64,000 bases of DNA, from contig BRYA01000230.1 of assembly GCA_030267965.1 (NCBI GenBank), positions 1,666-65,665 on the forward strand, read 5' to 3'. The translations under genes were made by a program, and so were the position numbers. The notes under the pieces are model-generated. The model worked only from the letters and a program-made list of their open reading frames with translations. It had not been told where the DNA came from and did not search any database. Below, in pieces: positions 11,011 through 21,718 of the stretch. Each line of letters begins with the position of its first letter. The stretch's first letter is position 1. The DNA is from Triparma columacea. Its lineage: Eukaryota; Sar; Bolidophyceae; Parmales; Triparmaceae.

Positions 11011-13554
11011 ATGCAACCGAAGCCGACTAGCCTGCTGAGCTTTCCAAGCCTGTCAAACTCATCAAGTCTCCTGCCAAACGCACAAAAGGGCACTGAGATC
11101 CCAATGCAGCACCCAAAGGCCTCTGAAAGCCCAAAGCCGTCCAGCGAACCCTCCACGGCCGCCCAACCTACTACCCGCTCCCAACCCTTAACCCCTGTCG
11201 ACCCTCCTCCCCCCTTCCAACCGGTGTTACATCAACGTCCCAACTTACCCCCTCAGCCCCCTCCCCTTCCCCCACCCTCCGACCCGACCACCACCTCCTC
11301 TGGATCAACGAGCCTTTCCCCACCCTCGCGTATCCAGGTTGAAAAGCAGGAACCAAATGCCCCCTACGTACCCATTTTCGAAGTCAAGGAAAGAATCACG
11401 AGATCGACGCTCGACTATTCTGTAACATTCGAAGCCCCCGAGTACTGGTGCAGAATCGCAGCCGTCAAGAACGAAGATTCTCCAGCCATGGTCAACGATA
11501 TTCTTTTTGACATTGATAGAATCGTTTTGAAGGATCATGGGATCAAGTCGTTCGCTTTACTCAAGACCTTCTTAGTCGACCACAGGAAAGTCAGTGAAAG
11601 CGGCGCACTGCCCGTCGATGTTTGCCTTTTGAGGTTGGGCGAGGAGGGAGGGAAAAGAATCCCAGACGATTCTCTCAGGCAGTACCTAGGGAAGAGTAGT
11701 GAGCCTCCCCCTTCATTGCCGAGTCCCTCTCCTGTGACCAAGGAGCTCTCCCCCCCCCACCCCATCCCCCAGTGTATCTCCCGGTACTCCCGTCTTCCCT
11801 CTTCATCGTCTCTCCTTCCCGTATCCTCTAGGTTAGGTGAATTCAACTCGGTCGGAGGTGGGGGTTACTCAGATCATGACGGTAGTACGGGGGTCTCGAG
11901 AATATACGATACATCACACAACTACGACTCGGACAGCGTACCCTTTATCCCTTGCCCCGTTTGCGGGCATCGGGTGTACGTTAGGGAAGGGGGGGACGGG
12001 GACGAAGCGATTGCACGACACTTGGAAAGGGAGGAGTGCAGGGAGAACGGGGGGAGGAAAAGGAGGGGGAGGGGGGGGGGAGGGGGAAACGATTATACCA
12101 CAGAGGAAGAGGAAGGAGTAAAGGCAGGTAACGCTCGCCTGCCTTTAGGTAACGAGGTGAACAACAAGGTGAGAGAGAGAGAGAGAGAGAGGGTGGGGGT
12201 TGGTGTTGGGTGGGGTGGGTAAATATATTTTTTCGTTAACCCCCACCACACACACGCACACACACCCTCCAGAAGTTGGACGCTTGGATATCCTACGTCC
12301 CTGGTGGTGATATCTTGGTAGGTCGACGTGTAAGTTCCCTCGGTCTAATCGGTGACGTCGTCGGGGTCGTCGTTGGAGATGGGGGGGAGGAGGGGGGGGG
12401 GGGGATTAGGGTGGCATGGGAGGTCGTAGAGGGGGGGGAGGAGGGAGGAAGGTGAGAAGGGGGAGGGGGGGGGGACGAAAAGGGGAATTTAATACGCGTT
12501 TTCTGACGATTTTGCTAACATTANNNNNNNNNAAGGTGGAGAGGGCGAAGGACTTTCTTGAGGACTTCAACGAGGTGAGGGAAAGAGATAATGGCAACGG
12601 GAATAGCACAAACACTGATTGGTTTTGCCCCCCCCCCCCTCCCGCGCACACATACGCCGCCCAGCTCTGCGGCCAGGTCCCAATCAACCACCACTACACT
12701 TTCACCTCCTCCACCAACTTCTACACCCTCACGCACCTCTACAACCTGCTCTTGATCCGTCATAGCTTCCTCCGCCAGAATGCACGCGTATTCGAAACCC
12801 CTTTGTACCTCCCCCCCAACGGCTGGCCAGCGTTTAAGGGTAGCGACCGCGAAGGGGGTAGGCTGATACGGAGCCTGAAGGAAACGAACGAATACGTGGA
12901 ACAGATCGCCAAGATTTGCGAGATCAAAGTCAAGAGAGCCTCGTGGATGGACAGGAAAGCACCTAGCCCGAAGCAGATGCCGGTGACCCAGAAGAAGAGG
13001 TGAGCGAAGAAGGCCCCGACGACAAATTGAAACCTTGTTGCCGGTCTATATATCTAACTCTCGTGGTCATCACTTCGCTCATTTCTCTCTTGCGTTCTTC
13101 CCTCGACTCCTCGGCTGAAAACCCTAGGAAGATAGTATCGACTTTTACCTCCAAAGAGGATGACTACTGGACACAGAGATGCAGAAGTGGCTCAAGCTCC
13201 GTTTTCACCACCGATCAAGCCCGGGCCTCCGCGGCTTCCTTCGTCTCCACCTACAGGTCCGTCGCGTCCACGGTTCACCAGCAAAAGGTTGGTGGCAAGT
13301 CGTTCGTCGTCTACCTCGGCTCGGTCCTCCCCTTCCAACCCACCATAAAGGACCTCTGCACCCGTCACGGCTTTACTCTGAAGGGGGAAGCCATTTGGAC
13401 GTTCACGGGGTTCCCACCGACGGGGTGGCCGATGTTTACGGCGAGGACGAAGAGCGAAATGCTGAGGTTAAATAAGGGGAAGGTTATGAGCATGATCAGC
13501 CTGCACGAGTACGTAGCGGAAATCGAGGTGATTCTAAGGGAACCCGGGCCGTGA
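11011..13554 (+). CDS. UBZ4-like zinc-finger protein with a possibly duplicated C-terminal domain
   Basis: Model: join(11011..12168, 12273..12329, 12536..12574, 12665..12999, 13128..13554), 671 residues. Phases are 0, 0, 0, 2 and the sum is divisible by three. Residues 1-115 are Pro/Ser-rich. About 120-230 forms an ordered unknown region (EAPEYWCRIAAVKNE...). Around residue 315 is C-P-V-C-G-H-x(n)-I-A-R-H-L-E-R-E-E-C, which fits the RAD18-type UBZ4 pattern C-x2-C-xn-H-x4-C, a ubiquitin-binding finger in DNA-repair proteins. Exons 4 and 5 each carry a PP-x-GWP-x-F motif followed by an EYV-x-x-I helix, suggesting two copies of one unknown domain. Intron 2 contains a 9-base assembly gap, so exon 3 is the least certain. 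A role in ubiquitin-linked DNA repair is only suggested by the finger. Confidence 0.6.
12524..12532. other. Assembly gap (9 N)
   Basis: Nine unresolved bases at the predicted 3' end of an intron, directly before AAG|GTGGAG. The preceding intron is extremely G-rich, which probably caused the gap. Confidence 0.95.
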
Positions 13555-13779
13555 GGAGGGGGAAGGAAGGGGGGAGAGAAAATGGCCCGGCGAGGACACG
13601 GGGGAGTAAGAGGCAGAGAATCGAGGAGGGGAAGGCTCTAATGATGATATGAGTGGGGGGGGGATCAACGAGGAAGCTTTGGGGAGATAATCGTAAAAGG
13701 CGTGAAAAAAACGATGGCATCAAAGATTTATTCGCGCAGTATGTTACACCGTTATCTGTATGGTGCTGTATGTACTCTA

Positions 13780-14784
13780 TCAACCCTCCGCCTTATTGTC
13801 ACCGGTGCTGTTGTGTTGCTGTGCTTTGTATTTTGTATATTGACCGTTCCCGTAAACCTTCCTAGGGTTTAGGAGTCTGTCAGAAAGTGTCTTTGAGCCA
13901 CTGCAAGAGCGAACAGTGAAGGGGTTTTCAGTTAGGTACCGTGGCTCGCGAATCGGGCGTTGTGGTTTTGATCTTGTACTTCTCCCGAATCCTTACCTAT
14001 AATTTTCGCACGATTCGCATTTGCAAACCTCGCTGCACGTCACTCCGGCGCTAAAGCATTCGCAGTACTTCTTGAGGCATCTGCTCTTCCTGCACTTGCA
14101 GAATAAACGATCCAATTTTTCGACGGGGTTTTGGAAGCCGTGTCGATATTTGTCGTTATTAGCCTTGATTTTGTCGATGGCCATCTGGCGGAGGGACTCA
14201 TGCATGGCAATGTTCTTGCAATCCAAGCAGTTGCAGCCGGCGTCGCAGTATTCACTGGCGGCGAAGCACTCGCAGTAAAGCTTGAGGCATTTCGACTTTT
14301 TACAATTACAGGGTTTGCGGTTCTTCTTGATATGGTGTCCACCAACGTTCTCATTTTCGATATCTGTTTCGCTGCCCAGAACGCTTGACTCGCTATCCGA
14401 GTAGTTCGCTTTCCAGTCTATCTGATCCTCGTCGCTTTCAATCATCACCTGACTCCCCAAATCGTCATCTGCGGCAGCGCCAGCGTCAGCGTCAGCGCCA
14501 GCGTCAGCAGCGTCGGCTCTGTACACCGCTCTGTACATCACTCCCGCATATTCAACATTCACCTGAGCCGTGCTACCGCTGGAGAAGTTGATGCGCGTGT
14601 GTGTCTTGAGGCTAATTTGTGTCGTGGATATCATCTTTTCGCCGCCCTCAGCGTCAACGCGGATGTCAATGGGAAGATTGGCACCAACACACCCTTCTCC
14701 TCTCTCTCCGATGGGCATCAAACTGTTGTTCTCTCTGTGATCATTACCCTCTATATTATACACCTCATGGTCTATGTGAGACAT
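13780..14784 (-). CDS. Tesmin/TSO1-like CXC domain DNA-binding protein
   Basis: Model: complement(join(13780..13861, 13997..14784)), 289 residues, phase-2 intron of 135 bp. Two CXC modules are visible: about residues 158-197 ([16 protein letters not shown]...C-x-C-x-x-C) and 231-262 ([16 protein letters not shown]...CKCESCEN). The linker between them is shorter and more degenerate than the usual RNPxAFxPK element. In this family the paired CXC motifs bind zinc and contact the minor groove of TTYRAA-type DNA, in LIN54/MuvB cell-cycle complexes and in plant CPP/TSO1 proteins. The N-terminal half is acidic with an Ala/Asp-rich tract. The last exon adds only a 27-residue basic tail. Inference: a nuclear transcriptional regulator. 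Family confidence is high; target genes are unknown. Confidence 0.85.
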
Positions 14785-15063
14785 TTTTGTGACGATTCGT
14801 TGTATTTAGCCGAGCTTCCTTTGCTTTTCAATTCAAAATTTTGGACTTGTTGAGCGTGAGAAAAATCTTCCTCTCACTACTTTTCAGCAATGGAGCGCCA
14901 CAATAATGTAGATAAAGAAGCAACTTACTTATAGATAAAGTGTTTAGAAATAGAAGAGGTTTAATTTGTGAAATGAGTAGAATGGGTGTTTTTATGAGTT
15001 AGGAAAAGACTATCTGGGTCCTGTATTTTGCTGGAGGGTTAGGGTGCTTGGTCATTATTCACC

Positions 15064-15974
15064 ATGGGGTTGCGTTTCTACGTTTGGTGTGCCTTGATAT
15101 ATTTTGCCGAACCCCTAGAGTGCTTTAACATACTTACTGAGGGGAATTGTGCCTGCAGAGCATCGTCGCATCACAGGCGAAATGCCTTGACTCTCCAAAG
15201 TATGTCAGAGCATCGTCGCAGTCTCACAGGCGCACTGCCGTACCTCCTCTTGGGCCCTCCCTACATCTTTCTCGCCAAGGAGGCAGCGTCAAAGTTGAAT
15301 AGAAATGGCTTGACTTACGCATCTGGCTACACTAACCACGTCAGGGAGCACATTTCTCCCTTTGTAGAGAAGGCGTCCACCATAATGGAGGTTGGCGCTG
15401 GTGAGGCTCTTTGGTCGTTGAGAGAGGCTGGAGTTTACGAGCATGTAGGCTCAAGCGCAGATGTCACGTTCCTTGACCCAGCTCCATTCTCGGCCGTCTC
15501 AAAGGAAGAAGCCATCAAGCACTTCAATCGCACACCTTCCTTCATCACTCGCGCCATTTCCTCCGACCTCTCAACGCCCCCCCCCGATTTGATAATCTCC
15601 GTTTTCACCCTCTGTTCCGTCTCAGACCTTGCATCTTCCGTGAGGTCTATCTACGACCTGCTCCCTCCCGGCTCAACTTACGCTTTCGTCGAACATGTCG
15701 CCGCTCCAAAATCGACTCCATACCGAACTATGCAGAAAGTTTTGACTCCCCTCCAGGCGAAATTGGCGGATAATTGTCATCTTGATCGGGAAACACCTCG
15801 AATGATTGAGGAGGTCTTTGGGAATGTTGAAGGCCATGTTGTGAGGGAGGAAGGTGAGCATGGAGTGGAAAGCTTAAGTGACGGGGCTTCGCGAAAATGA
15901 TGTCTTACCTCCTCGTTTTCGTAGGAATGTGGCCTGTCGCGGAGGTATTTTACGGATCCGCAGTCAAAAGGTAA
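15064..15974 (+). CDS. METTL7/TMT1-like SAM-dependent methyltransferase
   Basis: Model: join(15064..15853, 15925..15974), 279 residues. Reading straight on gives a stop at 15900 and a C-terminus unlike the family. Splicing donor GAAG|GTGAGC to acceptor CGTAG keeps the frame and ends the protein with ...WPVAEVFYGSAVKR, like the GYAVK end of METTL7 proteins. Seen: an N-terminal hydrophobic stretch; motif I around residue 116 (IMEVGAGEAL); a DP pair after the next strand (FLDPAP); a post-motif region with LPPGSTYAFVEHV; and D-N-C-H-L-D-R-E-T, matching the family's D-x-C-x-L-x-R-x-T signature. Human METTL7 proteins are ER or lipid-droplet thiol methyltransferases. Here the acceptor substrate is unknown, and the leader might direct it to the ER or plastid. 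Confidence 0.8.
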
Positions 15975-16010
15975 AAAATCAGTCTTTGTTGTTGTTGTTA
16001 CAATACAAAT

Positions 16011-17760
16011 TTAACCAAACAATTCCTCGAACCCCACCTTGCTCTCCTCCACACCCACCCCAACTCCTTTGAGAATCTCCTTCGTGGCCGGGGTCGCCTC
16101 GTAGGGGATGTAGATGTCCGGGCTCAGGCTGCCGAGGCTTCCCCCCCTCCTGTGTCCTCCCGGGGTGCCCTGCCCTCCGTGCAGGGTTCCCGCCATTCCC
16201 CCATCAACTAGGTCCCAACTACCTTTGAATTTCCCCCATTCATCCCACTCGGCATCGAGCTTTTTCCTTTCCAAGCCCATCATGCCCTTGATCCTCTCGA
16301 TGTCCAATTTGTCCTCCTCCTCGACTCTAGCCTCCCCTTCCCCAGCAGGCTCCTGGAACACGGCAGCCTGAATTATGCCATCCTGCTGCTTAATGATTCC
16401 CTTTAATTCCTGTGGGGGGGAGGATTATATGAGGAGGAAAAAGAAAAAGGGTTAGATAAACTCTGCATTAAGTCCTTAAATAAATGCGCTCCTCCTCGCT
16501 CTCACCTTGACCTTTTTCCTCATCTTCAGCAGCTCATCTCCCTCCGCCTCTCCCCCTGCCTCCCCGACCTCCCCCCCTTCCGCCCTCATGACGCTCATGA
16601 TCCTCTCCTTGACCTCCATAATCTTCTTGTGCAATCCGCTGCTGATCCTGCTCTCAACGTACTCCCCGTTCATGAACCACTCCCCGTCCCCGTGGATTTC
16701 CTTCGCCACCCGACCTCCCCCTTCCCCTTCATCTTCTCCCCTCTCCCTTCTCATCCTAGCGACGTACTCCTGAAGGACATTGTACTGCGGCGGCGGTGGT
16801 GAGATGGTGTGGGGCGTTGGGAGGAGGAGCATAGTGTAGAGGCCGACATGATTCATTCGCACAAGAAACCTCATTCGCCCCTGAACATACCACACACCAC
16901 ACCACGAACGCGCCCTCACTCACCTTCCCGACGACTTCGTTGACCTCTCCCCCCAGAGATTTGAGCTCCGCCCTCAGGCTGTCGTTCTCAAACAGCAATT
17001 CGCTCTGCCTCATTTCCAGCGACGAGTTCAGCTTGGATAGGAATGCCTTGTCATCGGTCCCCCTCTCGCGGCTCGGGAGCTTCCCCTTCGCCTCGAAGGC
17101 CTTGAAAGAGCCGGAGCCCTTCCTCTCCTGCTGCACTCGCTTCTGTAGTTGCTTCCTCAGGCTCTCATAGTCGACCTCCATCTTGCGCATGGAGGCCTTG
17201 TATTGCTCGTCCCTGCCGGCCAGTCGAACACTGAGGGCCTTGTATTCGTCCCGCTCGGCTACCAGCTTTGCGGCCTGTTTCTTGTGCTGCTTGTTTGCGC
17301 TCTCCAATTTTACCCTAGCCCCCGCAGCCTCCTGTTCAGAGGAGAACACGGCAGAGTTGAGCGACTTGTTGTCATTGGCCTGGATGTCAATCGTAAGGCG
17401 GAGTTGGTGCACCTGCTGCTTGAGGTCCGCGACGTCTGCCTCTGCAATCCTCCGGCTTGTTGCGAGGCTAGACATGAAGTTGATGACAGGTGTTGGTAGA
17501 GATGATAGTGATGCGGTGCAATTAGCCTCCATTGCAAGTTTTTCCAGATAAGTCGACACGTCGTCGTCTGCGTTATTATTATCATTTGTAGTGGATTTAT
17601 TTTGGGGCTCCACTTCAAATCCGGATGGCGGAGGGACAGGTTGGGGAGGTTTTAAAGTCGTGTCGCCTGTGTTGTTGATAGGAATGTTAGGATTACGTTT
17701 CTTCAGGCCTCCACCTTTCTTTGTCCTGAGAGGGCGCCGAGGTGGTGGAGAGAAATCCAT
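16011..17760 (-). CDS. ADIP/SSX2IP-like coiled-coil protein
   Basis: Model: complement(join(16011..16409, 16506..16784, 16924..17760)), 504 residues, all introns phase 0. After a basic/Pro-rich head, residues 100-275 are heptad-rich coiled coil. They include RDEQYKASMRKMEVDYESLR, resembling the KKxExEYxKLKERL segment of afadin- and alpha-actinin-binding proteins (ADIP/SSX2IP, Msd1). The last exon begins ELKGIIKQQDGIIQAAVF and ends near YIPYEATPATKEIL, also similar in arrangement to that family. Animal SSX2IP and plant/fungal Msd1 relatives act at centriolar satellites or spindle poles to anchor microtubules. A basal-body or spindle-pole role fits the flagellar dynein in this window. Identification rests on pattern only; a generic coiled coil is the alternative. 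Confidence 0.6.
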
Positions 17761-17819
17761 GATTATGGTTTGTTGTTTGGGGGAAAATCAGCAAAATCCA
17801 AATCATCCACAAATAAAGG

Positions 17820-18016
17820 TGAGGGAGACTTCAGCGTTCGTGATTAACTCCTTGCGATTCAATCTTCTTTTTGTGCCACTAATTGTAAAGCTCATGCGGT
17901 CCAGAATGTTGTGTGACAATTTGTCAATAAACATAGCTCGTCGTACTATATTGGATTCTACTAGGGAAAATACTTTCCAGAGAACGCACTAACCCACACT
18001 TTCATGCCTCCTGCAG
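17820..18016 (+). promoter_or_regulatory. Probable 5'-UTR intron ending at the cathepsin ATG
   Basis: AATAAAG|GTGAGG at about 17819 looks like a donor. CACTAACCC (branch-point-like), a pyrimidine stretch and CTCCTGCAG lie directly before the ATG at 18017. The start codon would thus be the first triplet of exon 2. The upstream UTR exon must be very short, since the divergent gene starts at 17760. Confidence 0.5.
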
Positions 18017-19103
18017 ATGAAATTCCTTTCCCTCCTCCTCGCATCTACTGCCTCAGCGGCCTACGTGTCAGAGTTCAAGGAGATGCCCGATCACACTGTG
18101 AAGGACGACTACACCAAGCCTTTACCCAACACCTACCTTAACTCAGACGACCTCCCCGATGCTTTTACCTGGGCGAACATCGATTGCGTTTCTTACTTGA
18201 CAAAGTCCCTCAACCAGCACATACCTCAGTACTGTGGGTCGTGCTGGGCACACGGTGCTCTCTCCGCCCTCGGTGATCGCATCAAGATCGCTCGTGGAGC
18301 CTCCGCTTCCGTGGACATCAACTTGTCCATTCAGTACATTCTCAACAACGCCGGGTCCATGGCCGGTTCCTGCTACGGTGGATCCGCAACTGGGACTTAT
18401 GAGTTTATTAAGAAAGCCGGCTTCGTCCCTTACGACTCTTGCCAACCATACATCGCGTGCTCCTCCGACTCCTCGATCGGATTCTGCGGTTCGGTCGACA
18501 CCACCCCCTCTGCCATCAACACTTGCCGTACCTGCTCCACCTTCGGCGTCGACTGCGCTGTCATCGACCAATTCCCTAACGCCACTATTGCTGAGTACGG
18601 AACCGTTACCGGGGCTGACAACATGAAGGCTGAGATTTTTGCCCGGGGCCCGATTGCGTGCGGTGTGAACGCAGAGCCGCTCCTTGACTACGCTGGAGGC
18701 GTCTTCAGCGACGACAAAGTTAGGGATAAACTCGTGAACCACATCATCTCCATTGTTGGGTGGGGAACCGACTCCGACACGGGAGATCAGTATTGGATCG
18801 TCAGGAACTCTTGGGGAGAGTACTGGGGGGAAATGGGATACTTCCGCTTGACAATGGGTGGCAACCAGCTCGGAATCGAGAGCGAGTGTAGTTGGGCCGT
18901 CCCTGGGACCTTCACGGAGCAGGTAAGCATCGACAGAAATGAAGGAAGTGTCACGATGATGATATATCCACTAACACAACTGCTCCGCCGCGCAGAACTT
19001 TCCTTGCTTTGAAGATGGCTCTAATTGCGATTCTGCCCAGGGCCGCTTCATCGATCCAAGCGACGACCTCGCCATCATTGACGCGAGGCTCAAGAGTGCC
19101 TAA
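18017..19103 (+). CDS. Cathepsin X/Z-like papain-family cysteine protease
   Basis: Model: join(18017..18922, 18996..19103), 337 residues, phase-0 intron of 73 bp. A signal peptide (MKFLSLLLASTASAA) is followed by a very short propeptide and mature enzyme. Visible catalytic residues: oxyanion Gln71 and Cys76 in HIPQYCGSCWAHG, His242 in VNHIISIVGWG and Asn264 in VRNSWGEYWG. The His-Ile-Pro insertion before the active-site Cys is the hallmark of cathepsin X (Z), a lysosomal carboxypeptidase of family C1A. Several extra Cys suggest disulphides. The last exon (NFPCFEDGSNC...) is an extension past the usual catalytic end. Expected place: lysosome/vacuole or secreted. Confidence in the family is high. 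Confidence 0.9.
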
Positions 19104-19303
19104 ATGGTTCGTGCCCTTCCACAAGCCATAACGTAGCTATCTCACTCTAAGTTAATACCTACGATAACTCCCGACTCTGTCGTAGCTTATCAGACGACGA
19201 TGAATACCTACGAGTAAAAAGATGCAATCTTGATAAGAGAAAGAAACCAATACCGTTTCATATTCGAATACGAAAAAAAGAAGTTAAGGGCTATGTGTTG
19301 TTA

Positions 19304-19630
19304 TTACTTCTTCTTCTCCTTGTTCTCCTTGAGCGTACCAGCTCCCCTCAAAGGTTTCTCCCCTTTGCCAATCTTCAGCTGTTGGTTGCGGAGTACGAAC
19401 GGCTCAGGATCGGGATAGGAAAATGTTGAGAGCAAGCTCTTCTCCTGACTTGCGTCGGTTGTAGAAGGGGGAGAGGGGGCGGCGGAGGACGAGGACGGAA
19501 GGAGAGAAGTCAAAATGGAGGCTGAGGTAGCGGAAGCAAAAGCTCGTCGACTCAAAGAGGGCTTATTAAATCTTAATGACGAGGCTAACGATAGAAGGGT
19601 GACGATGATAGCGAAGAGGAAATACTTCAT
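19304..19630 (-). CDS. Small protein with tripartite plastid/thylakoid-lumen-like leader
   Basis: 108 residues from the ATG at 19630; a further in-frame upstream ATG is possible. The leader starts with a hydrophobic signal (MKYFLFAIIVTLLSLASS), then LRFNKPSLSRR with an aromatic residue just after the probable cleavage site. Next is SRRAFASATSASILTSLLPS...SAA, a twin-arginine plus hydrophobic stretch ending in an AxA-like site. This matches what secondary-plastid algae use to send proteins through the ER, the plastid and the Tat pathway into the thylakoid lumen. The mature part is only about 50 residues (YPDPEPFVLRNQQLKIGKG...), Lys-rich at the end. No family is recognised. Size and lack of a known domain keep confidence moderate. 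Confidence 0.5.
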   Translation of the reverse strand: MKYFLFAIIVTLLSLASSLRFNKPSLSRRAFASATSASILTSLLPSSSSAAPSPPSTTDASQEKSLLSTFSYPDPEPFVLRNQQLKIGKGEKPLRGAGTLKENKEKKK

Positions 19631-19913
19631 GAGTGTTATCTGGGTATCTGGCATGTGCGGTGTTAGTACACGAGTAAAGGCTGTCAGAGTTTCTTCATCA
19701 TGAATTTAATACCAGGTATCATCATTTAATATATCCAATGATCACTCTACAGCCACGAATTTCAACGCAACTACAACAACTGTATGCCAACTATGCGACT
19801 ACTATGCCAACTATGACTCAGTCTCGGAAACACACCTTAAAATTAGGAAATGTGTTTCCAAGGGAAAATGCTCAAAAAAAGATGACTCATCAATCGAATC
19901 AAATTTCTATTTA

Positions 19914-21101
19914 TTAGACCCTCTCCAGCACGACAGCGATTCCCTGTCCTCCTCCGATGCAAGCGGATCCTACGGCAACGTTCATGTCGGCATTCCTTTC
20001 GAACTCGTTAGCGAGGTGGGCGACGATCCTGCTTCCGCTGGCTCCCAGGGGGTGTCCGATGGAGATTGCTCCGCCGTTGATGTTTGTCTTGTCCATGTCG
20101 AGGCTGAGCTCCTTGGCGCAGGAGAGGAACTGGGCGGCAAACGCCTCGTTGATCTCGAACCTGTCGACTTCGTCGAGGGTCTTTCCTGCGATCTTGAGGG
20201 CGTTCTTGATTGCGGGGACGGGTCCAATACCCATCTCTGTTGGTTCGCACCCGACAGAGTTCCAGGCGGTGAGCTTGCAGAGGGGCTTGAGTCCGTGCTC
20301 CTTGACGGCCTCCTCAGAGGCGAGGATGATGGTTCCGGCGCCGTCGCAGATGCCAGATGCTCCAGCGGCGGTGACAACTCCCTCCTTGTCGAAGACGGGC
20401 TTGAGCTTGCTAATCTGATCGACGGTGGTGGAGGGCTTGGGGTGCTCGTCGGCGTCGATAGTGACCATGCCTTTCCTAGTCTTGACCTCGATGGGGGCCA
20501 TCTCGCCTTCGAAGTGGCCGGCCTCCTTGGCCTTGCCCCATTGGACCTGGGAGCGGACGGCAAACTCGTCGCACTGCTCCCTCGTGATCCCGTGCTTCTT
20601 GGCTAGGTTCTCGGCAGTGACTCCCATGGGAGTTCCGGCATGAGAGTCGGTGAGGCCGGACCAGAGGGAATCGTTGGCCTGGAGGCCCTTCCCGAGCGGA
20701 GTTCCCCAGCGAGCAGCATTGCCGTCAATGGTCATTGGGGCAGCACTCATGTTCTCAGCCCCACCGCAGACAGAGACCTTGGAGAGGCCAAGCTGGATGG
20801 CCTGGGCGCCCTGGGCAACGGTCTCGAAGCCACTGCCGCAAAGCCTGTTAATGGTAAGGGCCTGCACGTTGATCGGAACACCAGTCTTGACACCCACATG
20901 ACGGGAGAGGTAGGCAGCATCAGGGGAAGACTGAATCACATTTCCAACGTAAACGGAGTCAACGATCTCGGGATTGATGTTGCCCTGCGCAAAAGCAGCC
21001 TTGGTGGACTCAACACAGAGCTTGGTGGCAGACAATCCCTTGAGAGATCCTCCGAAGGATCCAAAAGGAGTACGCTTAGCAGCAACGATGTAAATGGACA
21101 T
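19914..21101 (-). CDS. 3-ketoacyl-CoA thiolase (ACAA2-like)
   Basis: Single exon of 395 residues, the usual length. It cleaves 3-ketoacyl-CoA with CoA to give acetyl-CoA and a shortened acyl-CoA (or makes acetoacetyl-CoA in reverse), the last step of beta-oxidation. Seen: VAAKRTPFGSFGG at the N-terminus; nucleophilic Cys88 in NRLCGSGFE; His350 in GHPLGASGSR; acid/base Cys381 in GSACIGGGQG; and the NEAFAAQ loop. The overall pattern (TINRLCGSGF, GIGPVPAI) is closest to mitochondrial ACAA2. The start is the ATG before SIYIVAAKR. As in animal ACAA2, no separate presequence is obvious; an upstream non-ATG extension is open but unsupported. It is divergent from ETF-alpha, another beta-oxidation partner. 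An acetyl-CoA acetyltransferase activity is the alternative. Confidence 0.9.
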   Translation of the reverse strand: MSIYIVAAKRTPFGSFGGSLKGLSATKLCVESTKAAFAQGNINPEIVDSVYVGNVIQSSPDAAYLSRHVGVKTGVPINVQALTINRLCGSGFETVAQGAQAIQLGLSKVSVCGGAENMSAAPMTIDGNAARWGTPLGKGLQANDSLWSGLTDSHAGTPMGVTAENLAKKHGITREQCDEFAVRSQVQWGKAKEAGHFEGEMAPIEVKTRKGMVTIDADEHPKPSTTVDQISKLKPVFDKEGVVTAAGASGICDGAGTIILASEEAVKEHGLKPLCKLTAWNSVGCEPTEMGIGPVPAIKNALKIAGKTLDEVDRFEINEAFAAQFLSCAKELSLDMDKTNINGGAISIGHPLGASGSRIVAHLANEFERNADMNVAVGSACIGGGQGIAVVLERV

Positions 21102-21718
21102 TCTGCATCGTGGGACAGAGAGTTGAGTGAGTGAGCTCGGCGATAGATTTTCGAGCCTCAATGACAAGTTCAAGGACCCAATCTACATGATTTTGACGAA
21201 ACTTCAGGTGTCAACAACAATCTTTTTTTTTAGGTCTTCAAGGCTACATTCGTGAACGTTGGTCTTCTATATATCTTCCAATAGTCAAAATCATCTCCGT
21301 TATTGCCTCAAAATTACGATTGCCCACCTGAAGGAGGAAAGAAAAAATGAACGAAAAGAGGCTCGTCGAAAGATGGTGACTAGAGTCCAACTTCATTTTC
21401 GAGCCTGGTGAGCTTTGGTTTCTGCGCAAATTCCCCTGTAGTACCCTCTATCCTTCGTTTCTATCATCAAATGTCCCATTTTGCTGCTGCTCGCCGCCCC
21501 AAGTGCTTAGGGAGGGGATTTTGCCAAAGGCAATTGGCATCGGTGATGTCGATTCTTGATGTTCCATCCCCAAAATATTGCTTGTTTGGGGATCCTAGCC
21601 AAGGTTGTGTGGTCATTCTTGTTTGAGGATAGTCTTATTCTTGAAATGCGATAATTTAAACCCACAGTAAACCTCCCAAACGTCCTCAATTTCCCCTAAC
21701 CCATACCCCCCTTCGCAG
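21102..21718. promoter_or_regulatory. Shared divergent region, thiolase and ETF-alpha
   Basis: 617 bp between two outward-facing start codons of beta-oxidation genes. The right end (CCCTAACCC, pyrimidine tract, CTTCGCAG directly before the ATG at 21719) looks like the 3' end of a 5'-UTR intron; a donor candidate is CCTG|GTGAGC near 21407. No transcription-factor site is assigned. Confidence 0.5.

Noticed and set aside
18143..18742. Minus-strand 199-codon frame
   Set aside because: It lies antisense to the cathepsin X coding region, whose catalytic residues and splice phase are clear.
20016..20606. Plus-strand frames of nearly 200 codons
   Set aside because: Shadows opposite the thiolase gene, caused by its codon bias.
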